In this document: positions 59,601-64,000 of the stretch, one piece after another
How the letters are laid out: every line of letters starts with the position of its first letter
Numbering within the stretch: the first letter of the stretch is position 1
Source: Nocardioides sp. IC4_145
GTDB lineage: Bacteria; Actinomycetota; Actinomycetes; Propionibacteriales; Nocardioidaceae
Reading direction: 5' to 3'
Length of the DNA: 64,000 nt
NCBI RefSeq assembly: GCF_011250565.1
Contig: NZ_JAANMS010000011.1
Coordinates: 1-64,000 of the forward strand
The notes under the pieces: model-generated
Told to the model about the DNA's origin: nothing
The model's input: the letters and a program-made list of their open reading frames with translations, nothing else
Databases searched by the model: none
Translations under genes and position numbers: made by a program

Positions 59601-59720
59601 GGTCTGGGTGCGGCACTCCGCGGCCGCGGTCGTGCTCATGACCATCATCAGGGAGACCAGCAGCGGCAGGCCCATGAAGATGATCAGGACCGGCAGTCCG
59701 GCGAGCAGCAGCTTCTTCAC
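56604..59720 (-). CDS. giant exported protein: two EEP nuclease-like domains plus three cell-wall hydrolase domains
   Basis: A 1038-residue protein with an N-terminal signal-anchor (about 4-28). Domain 1 is an endonuclease/exonuclease/phosphatase fold (about 60-300; FVTLNEAS, LIGGDMNTHAS, SDHHW). Domain 2 is a lytic-transglycosylase-like helper (about 350-470; AIQESKL with catalytic Glu, GGLFQQRPSTGWG). Domain 3 is a second EEP fold (about 515-770; GLQEVHG, VILGDFNDG, LADHPLV). Domain 4 is VanY/ARB_07466-like (about 785-895; HPAGLAADF, DHPHINV). Domain 5 is an M23 LytM peptidase (about 905-1030; HTGTDFPAPCG, HLHFEVH). All catalytic motifs look intact. It sits in the type IV secretion operon, where a VirB1-like wall-opening enzyme is expected; the nuclease-like halves are unexplained. 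Confidence 0.85.
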   Translation of the reverse strand: MKKLLLAGLPVLIIFMGLPLLVSLMMVMSTTAAAECRTQTNQTAPTELGDLGVIDGPVGGPVKGKVTLAQANIPRRSGLDGFRASMPKVLSTNPDFVTLNEASGRSLAQIEAAAPGYGAFRVSDHTGDNNSMGNVVLWKRDTWSKANGGRVTLVVSDNAYYQGRAVTWDRFATWVILERADGAVVSVISTHHMTNPHKYPRQHGNPPLTRPQQYGAGMDILLQLRNSLAAHGPVLIGGDMNTHASYTDLPWAAAAKMKAAGYGWHNHAVDFVFFPQHQGVRLERGWSGMMVSDHHWISARLSMNGVGPESARTTAATSDGVVNAAHTTRTAAEPPSGDVLAQLMRLRFASSYPTMTAEQARNAITIARVARDLQVPRRGLQIAIATAIQESKLVNLTGGDRDSGGLFQQRPSTGWGSRAEVTNPVLAARAFFGEAQHTGNPGLLDIPGWQKMPLTQAAQAVQRSGYPDAYAQWEDVAGDITDLLGGDLPDLPDGSATNVANCQGETVNPVTVGTLNLLGAGHTDKAGERPGYDTWDKRLPGAVRTIEKAGVTIAGLQEVHGPQAKALENEYAAKWGIYPASGKAQNRVIWDRNEWKQTDGRLVDIPYFGGKDVGMPLVQLTSTTTGQVIWVWSIHNPADTHGNAAGHRKEALRRQLATMTELAGTGIPAVILGDFNDGKDGNNSSHCALTPELTNAFGGSAEPCKKPKQDAPIDHIYGADLTWASAEVDNSTQASKLADHPLVVATTAGSSAGCAVAQATSYNLGPVKPQLTQLVNILGPMFDIKTVGGYRESATDPNGHPAGLAADFMVPLTPAGKAQGDALVAYAQAHARALGIDYIIWYQRIWSVARADEGWRRMEDRGSATANHMDHPHINVLPDAKVTPIGLEGASCDEVVYPVPAQYIGTDNHNWHETGPYWSNWHTGTDFPAPCGTTVYAAHAGTIEIDTSQGWTGPQLVKVTNGAGSLTTWYAHMQSVSVSRGQTVAAGEPIGQVGKEGNVSGCHLHFEVHLTNGSIYGPDNVDPSTWLAENASNPTRSV

Positions 59721-59742
59721 GACAGGTCAGTCCAGAGCGCCC

Positions 59743-61281
59743 TCAGGCGGCGGCCTCGATGGCCTCGTTGGTGTAGTAGAGCTTCTTCTCCAGCGGGTGG
59801 AGCACCGTCTGGACCTTGTAGGTGGCGTCACCGATGCACCACAGCGCGCGACCCTTGTCCTGCATTGCCCACCCGGAGACGAGGTCCTGGGCGATCGGGC
59901 CGAGCCCGAGCATGGAGTCGAGCTCGCGGGCGACGCGGGGCTTCTGGGCGCCGAGGATCTTGATGTCGGCCAGCTCGAGGAGGTCCTTGGCGATCATCGC
60001 GGCCTGGGAGTCGGCGTCGCCGACGGACAGTAGGTCGGAGGGCTTGTGGAGGTTGCAGAACTGGATGTCGCCGCCCTTGCCGGCCATGCCGCGAGAGAGC
60101 CGCAGGTCGGCGTCGAAGCTGGCCACCGCGGCGGTTCCGAGACGCATCTGCTTCCAGACCTCGTCGCGCACGACGATGCGGAGGTCGCCGGGTTCGGCGA
60201 TCTCCCGCAGGCCGCGGCCCCAGGAGTTCATGCACAGCAGCGCGATGCCCACGGCTTCGTCGCCCAGGCCGTCGAGCCGGGAGAGGCTGAACGACTGGAT
60301 CGGGGCGCGCCAGTCGACTTCGATGTTGGTGAAGTCGTCGAAGAGGCCGGCCAGGGTGCCGGTGACCAGCTCGCCGAGCGCGTTGCGCAGCAGCCGGGTC
60401 TCGTCAAGGAATACGCGGGGGTTCGCGTACTCGCAGGCGCGGACGAGCTCTTCGGTGGGGTTGCGGAGCAGGTCCCACAGCCGCGGGATGGTCGTCTCCT
60501 GCAGCACCGTGTTGTCGGCGGCGTAGCCGGTGAGGATCGCCAGCGCGTTCCGGACGACGTCGGACTCGTCGGGACCGAACGGCACTCGGCGCTGGTCGTC
60601 GAGCTTCATGCTGCCGACGAGGCCGCGGATCAGGACCAGCCAGCGCTTGAAGATGATGGTGGCGCGCCGTTGGGCTTCCTCGGCCGAGAGCTTCTCCCAG
60701 TTGTGGCCGAGCGGGCCCATGGCCAGCGGGTTGATTCGTGCCCAGAGGCCGGGGGCGATGACGAACGGCTCGACGCCGAGCGCGCGGCACAGTGACTCGT
60801 ACTCGTCCTTGGGGTCACCCAGTACCAGGGTGCGGTAGCCGAAGGGCATCATCCGGGTGCAGAACGCCTTGGTGGTGCCGGACTTGCCGGTGCCCGGCTT
60901 GGCGAACTGGAAGATGTTGGGGTTGGTCGCCGACACGTCGTCGCGCAGCACCCACCCGAACGGGTCGCAGTAGAACGAGCCGCCGGAGAGCTGGTCGACG
61001 CCCATCTGCGCCCCGGTCGGAGGCAGGGCCGGCGCGGACACGAACGGCCAGAACACCGGCGCCTGGTCGCTGGTCATCCGCCAGGCCTGCGCCGGCGCCG
61101 TGGCGGGCGCCCAGCCGCGGCCGCGGCGCGCGGCCCCGCGGCGCGGGGCGTACTTGAAGATCCGGGGCTCCTTGGCCTCCGGGGCGAGCGTGGGGATCGT
61201 GGGCAGGTCGTGGCCGAAGTCCGACAGCAGGGCGGCCATGTCGCGGCCGCTGCCACGGTTCCGCCGGGTGGTGGCGGGCAT
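59743..61281 (-). CDS. VirB4-like conjugation ATPase
   Basis: A 512-residue AAA-type ATPase powering the secretion channel. The Walker A region is NIFQFAKPGTGKSGTTKAFC, followed by YRTLVLGDPKDEYESLCRAL. Walker B-like acidic residues lie in GDLRIVVRDEVWKQMRLG, and family motifs GDIQFCNLHKPSDLLSVGDA and DKGRALWCIGDATYKVQ occur near the end. The N-terminal half of classical VirB4 is missing. In actinobacteria that part is supplied by the SCO6880 protein encoded just upstream (1-base overlap). Confidence 0.85.
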   Translation of the reverse strand: MPATTRRNRGSGRDMAALLSDFGHDLPTIPTLAPEAKEPRIFKYAPRRGAARRGRGWAPATAPAQAWRMTSDQAPVFWPFVSAPALPPTGAQMGVDQLSGGSFYCDPFGWVLRDDVSATNPNIFQFAKPGTGKSGTTKAFCTRMMPFGYRTLVLGDPKDEYESLCRALGVEPFVIAPGLWARINPLAMGPLGHNWEKLSAEEAQRRATIIFKRWLVLIRGLVGSMKLDDQRRVPFGPDESDVVRNALAILTGYAADNTVLQETTIPRLWDLLRNPTEELVRACEYANPRVFLDETRLLRNALGELVTGTLAGLFDDFTNIEVDWRAPIQSFSLSRLDGLGDEAVGIALLCMNSWGRGLREIAEPGDLRIVVRDEVWKQMRLGTAAVASFDADLRLSRGMAGKGGDIQFCNLHKPSDLLSVGDADSQAAMIAKDLLELADIKILGAQKPRVARELDSMLGLGPIAQDLVSGWAMQDKGRALWCIGDATYKVQTVLHPLEKKLYYTNEAIEAAA

Positions 61282-62786
61282 CAGGCGTCTCCGCTCCGGG
61301 TCAGGCTCATCCCGACGGGGATGGTTGAGGCGGCGAAGCCGACGTCCTGGGCGAGGTCGAGTCGCAGCGGCGCGAACCCGGCGCGACGGATCGAGGCGTC
61401 CAGGCGGCGGCCGAACTCGGTGATGCGCAGCGTCTTGGGAACCGTGACGGTGCAGACCGCGTAAGGCCGGACCAGCGCGTTGCCGCGGGCCAGCTTGGCG
61501 TCCAGGCCGCGGGCCTTGTGGGCCTCGTCCCGCTGCTTGGCACGGGTCTTGCGGCCGAGCTTCTCGTTCATGCCCTCGGCCAGGTCCGCGGCCCACTCGG
61601 CGTTGCCGGACTGCCGGTCGGCCTTGGACTGGGACACGATCGGGAAGGCGACAACGAACGAGCGCCGCTCCCCCGACTCGCTGGGAGTGAGGATCGGCGC
61701 GAGTGCGCCCATCGCGACGCCGCGGGTCGGGAGCTTGATGGTGGCGCTGATCGAGTTCCACGCGTCGTGGCTGTAGTGCCGCACCGTCGCGTCGGCGCCC
61801 GAGGGGCCAGCCAGCGCCCAAGGCACGTCGGCCTTCACGTTCGGGTCCATCTCCCGCATGGCGAGGGCCTCGACGATGCTGGCGCGGTCGCCGGGGGCGA
61901 ACCCGGTCCGGGACGCCAGGGCGAGTTCCGGTGAGGTGAGCCAGCGGACCGACGTCATGCCCATCGGGCCGCGCAGCTGGGCCTCGATCTCGGCCATGAG
62001 CAGGTAGAGCTCGCGGCATCGGCCCTCGAACCCGCCACCGGACTCCTTGGCCGACCGGGCGATCCGGGTCTCCGGGACGACGATCGTGACGAACTGCTCG
62101 GTGCGCACCGACGCCTGGGTGAGGCCCACCGCGAGGTCGCTGTTGACGACCTCGGACAGCTCCGGCGCGTTGCCGCGGCGGTGCTTGGTGACCCACAACT
62201 CGCGCTCGGCACCGTCCTCGGGGACGGTGCGGATCATGAACAGGATCTCGTCGATCTTCTCGGTGCGGCCGGCGACGTCGAGCAGCCCGGCCAGGGCCTC
62301 GCCGTAGCGGCTGCGCTCCTCGGTGTCCTTCATGCCGATGCCGGGGTGGACGACCGCGGCGGTGACCGCCCAGGTCTTCGTGGCGTCGTCGTGGATCACT
62401 CCCCCGCGCTGCAGCTGCGAGCCGTGCGGCGGGCCGTCGTGGATCTTGATGCCCTGCAGCACCCCGGGAAGGTCGGGGGTGTCGAGGTCCTCAGCGCGCC
62501 CCTGGGCCGCCTTGGCTCGGAAGGAGGTCCAGCCGAGCAGCCCGCCGACGGCGTACATGCTCGAGGCGAACACCCAGCCGGTGGCCGAGCGGCCCCGGAC
62601 CGGGATGACGGTGATGCCCAGCAGGAACAGCCAGACCAGCGCGAACAGGAACGCGGAGAACCACGCTCCGCGACTGATCGCCCAGAACGCCGGCAGGCTG
62701 GCCAGCGCCAGGAACATCAGCTGGCCTCCGGAGAGGCCGAAGAACCAGCCGATGCGGTCGCGCTGGTAGTCGACGTAGATGGTCAT
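61281..62786 (-). CDS. SCO6880-family / PrgI-containing conjugation protein
   Basis: A 501-residue protein. The N-terminal PrgI-like two-span region (IGWFFGLSGGQLMFLALASL, PAFWAISRGAWFSAFLFALV) is followed by a large cytosolic domain with HDDATKTWAVTAAVVHPGIG, LFMIRTVPEDGAERELWVTK and SGGGFEGRCRELYLLMAEIE. This is the actinobacterial SCO6880 family, equivalent to VirB3 plus the N-terminal part of VirB4. It partners the ATPase encoded next. The start has a GGAAGGAAG site. Confidence 0.88.
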   Translation of the reverse strand: MTIYVDYQRDRIGWFFGLSGGQLMFLALASLPAFWAISRGAWFSAFLFALVWLFLLGITVIPVRGRSATGWVFASSMYAVGGLLGWTSFRAKAAQGRAEDLDTPDLPGVLQGIKIHDGPPHGSQLQRGGVIHDDATKTWAVTAAVVHPGIGMKDTEERSRYGEALAGLLDVAGRTEKIDEILFMIRTVPEDGAERELWVTKHRRGNAPELSEVVNSDLAVGLTQASVRTEQFVTIVVPETRIARSAKESGGGFEGRCRELYLLMAEIEAQLRGPMGMTSVRWLTSPELALASRTGFAPGDRASIVEALAMREMDPNVKADVPWALAGPSGADATVRHYSHDAWNSISATIKLPTRGVAMGALAPILTPSESGERRSFVVAFPIVSQSKADRQSGNAEWAADLAEGMNEKLGRKTRAKQRDEAHKARGLDAKLARGNALVRPYAVCTVTVPKTLRITEFGRRLDASIRRAGFAPLRLDLAQDVGFAASTIPVGMSLTRSGDA

Positions 62787-62850
62787 CGTCGCTTCCTTCC
62801 GGGTCAGTAGAGGTCGATCGCGGCTGCGGGCAGGTCGCGGGGCGCATCGG

Positions 62851-64000
62851 CTACACCGCCACCGGTGGGATCCCGCCGGCGGCCGCACCAGCCCCGCCGG
62901 CGCCGCCGGCCGCTCCCCCGCCACCGGCGGCGGGAGTCTTGGGCGTAGCTGCGGCTCCTCCGGACCCGCTCTGGCCGCCACCCGAGCCGCTGCCCGGTGC
63001 GCCACCGGTGGGCAGCGTCGGCGGAGTCGGAGGTGCCGGCGGCATGGGCGGGTTCGGCAGCGGGTCGCCGTCGCCGTTGTGGTGAAAGCCGGGGTGCGTG
63101 CCGCTGCTCTGGTCGCCGGACCGGCCACCCGACTGGCCACCGGACTGGCGGCCACCCATGCCGCTGAAATCGGGGCCGTAGGTGCTCTGCCCGACACCGG
63201 CCTGGTTGGCCTCGTCCGACATCAGGGAGGTGGCCTTGGCGCCGGCGGAGTTGATCCAGCCCATGCCGGTCGACAGCGCCTGCCCGACCGGGCCGAAGCT
63301 GCCAAGCACGCCCTGGGTGGACTTGTTGAACCGGTCGCCGGTCGAGGCCTCGGCGCTCTGCTCACCCGAGGAGCGGCCGTTGCCGTCGGCGGTCGACGCG
63401 GCCGCGGAGCCGCCGCCGGCACCGCCACCGCTGAGCAGGCCCTGGAGGCCGCCCTGGATGGCCATGCCCTGCCGGAACGACGCCCCGCTGGGGGTGCCGG
63501 GGTCGACGAAGGCCAGAAGCTTGAACAGCGCCAGCGGCGCCACGACGCTGATCAGGATCGTCATCACCGCCGGCAGGGCGGTGCCGAACGCCTTGGCGGT
63601 GTCGTCGGCGAGGTGCGCTGCCACTCCGTTGGCGAACTGCACGCCGATGCCCAACACCATCACCATCAGCACCGGGGTGAACGCCGCGGCGTGGAACCAC
63701 CGCAGCGACTTCCAGAACCAGGAGCGGGTGAAGTCGAAGACCAGCCCGGCCGCCGACAGCGGGCCGGTGGCGGTCAACACCAGCAGCGACGCCGCGCGGG
63801 CCAGGTAGACCAGGACGTGCCCGATCGCGGCCAGCCACAGGAAGATGCCGAGGAAGGCGAGCGCGGTGGCCACACCGGCATCGGTGATGTCGTCGATCCC
63901 GAGGCCGCCCAAGGGGTCCCAGTCGGGCCAGGTCTGCACCTTGAGCAGCGACTTCATCAGCGCCTTGGTGATGGCGCCGCACGCGGCGACGATCATCACG
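62851..64000 (-). CDS. VirB6/TrbL-like membrane channel protein, N-terminus beyond window
   Basis: At least 382 residues are seen. Hydrophobic spans (LAFLGIFLWLAAIGHVLVYL, SLLVLTATGPLSAAGLVFDF, FTPVLMVMVLGIGVQFANGV, VMTILISVVAPLALFKLLAF) are followed by a long, flexible Gly/Ser/Pro-rich cytosolic or secreted tail of about 190 residues (GGQSGSGGAAATPKTPAAGG-like). This fits the polytopic inner channel component VirB6/TrbL in actinobacterial conjugation operons. The frame is open to the right edge, so the first part of the gene is missing. Confidence 0.8.
   Translation of the reverse strand, partial: VMIVAACGAITKALMKSLLKVQTWPDWDPLGGLGIDDITDAGVATALAFLGIFLWLAAIGHVLVYLARAASLLVLTATGPLSAAGLVFDFTRSWFWKSLRWFHAAAFTPVLMVMVLGIGVQFANGVAAHLADDTAKAFGTALPAVMTILISVVAPLALFKLLAFVDPGTPSGASFRQGMAIQGGLQGLLSGGGAGGGSAAASTADGNGRSSGEQSAEASTGDRFNKSTQGVLGSFGPVGQALSTGMGWINSAGAKATSLMSDEANQAGVGQSTYGPDFSGMGGRQSGGQSGGRSGDQSSGTHPGFHHNGDGDPLPNPPMPPAPPTPPTLPTGGAPGSGSGGGQSGSGGAAATPKTPAAGGGGAAGGAGGAGAAAGGIPPVAV

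Noticed and set aside
56199..59963. 1254-codon plus-strand open frame
   Set aside because: It is antisense to the 1038-aa multidomain protein, whose catalytic motifs are clear. The frame is Val/Gly/Arg/Asp-rich, as expected from high-GC third-position shadows, with no domain.
1..64000. tRNA or tmRNA attachment sites for an integrative element
   Set aside because: The gaps between genes were read for cloverleaf-like sequence and CCA ends, and nothing convincing was found. Whether the DNA is a plasmid or integrated remains open.

Overview
This 64 kb window is high-GC DNA with actinobacterial gene content: GTG/TTG starts, many 4-base ATGA/GTGA overlaps, leaderless-looking promoters, a System II (ResB/CcsB) cytochrome c apparatus, DUF3093, DUF6153, and a MobF TraA, SCO6880-type conjugation module. 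A Nocardioides-like member of the Propionibacteriales would fit, but the genus is an inference. No rRNA, tRNA or CRISPR array was seen. Both ends cut a gene: an IS1380 transposase on the left and a VirB6/TrbL-like gene on the right. The whole looks like accessory DNA, either a plasmid or an integrative element.

Layout. (1) 1-19.3 kb is a mosaic metal-stress island interrupted by IS debris (IS1380, IS110, an IS5 remnant). It carries two DUF305 proteins, DUF4396, an ArsR regulator, a K+-channel-like protein, an 18-cysteine four-helix copper protein, a BNR-like protein with a collagen-like stretch, DUF6153, a CmtR-type Cd/Pb sensor with two cation diffusion facilitators, an isoprenylcysteine methyltransferase-like protein, a frameshifted FedB-like membrane protein, a lipoprotein and a peptidoglycan hydrolase. 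(2) 19.7-31.8 kb is an extracytoplasmic thiol/heme/copper block: lnt (-) diverges from the operon resB-ccsB-(33-aa protein)-copC-copD/ctaG-blaI-M56 (+), which converges on dsbA-VKOR-ccdA-tlpA (-). Three identical-format dyads, TACTA-N7-TAGTA, sit in the promoter regions at 17.5, 21.5 and 31.8 kb. They are the best candidates for operators of the BlaI-like repressor encoded at the end of the central operon. (3) 31.9-64 kb is a conjugative module: a decayed dprA, DUF4192, ssb, an Mrr-like nuclease, small accessory genes, a probable oriT region, a 1965-aa TraA (relaxase-helicase-primase), then VirD4, a 1038-aa nuclease/peptidoglycan-hydrolase fusion, a VirB4-like ATPase, SCO6880 and a VirB6-like gene. 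Between TraA and VirD4 lies a defence-like cargo: type I restriction-modification (hsdM-hsdS-hsdR), an Abi_2/HEPN protein, an RHH-YfbU protein with its own palindrome, and an M48 peptidase.

How it fits together. The BlaI/M56 pair resembles beta-lactam-type sensing, in which a membrane protease inactivates the repressor. Here it is built into a cytochrome c/copper operon, and its presumed operators also mark the lnt, lipoprotein/hydrolase and disulfide operons, which suggests one regulon for envelope redox and copper maturation. The conjugation genes share a different motif (TAGGTGAC, often CCTAGGTGAC) upstream of ssb, traA, a small gene beside traA and a membrane protein beside virD4, which suggests element-wide control. 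All functional statements rest on reading motifs in the translated sequence. No database search was run.
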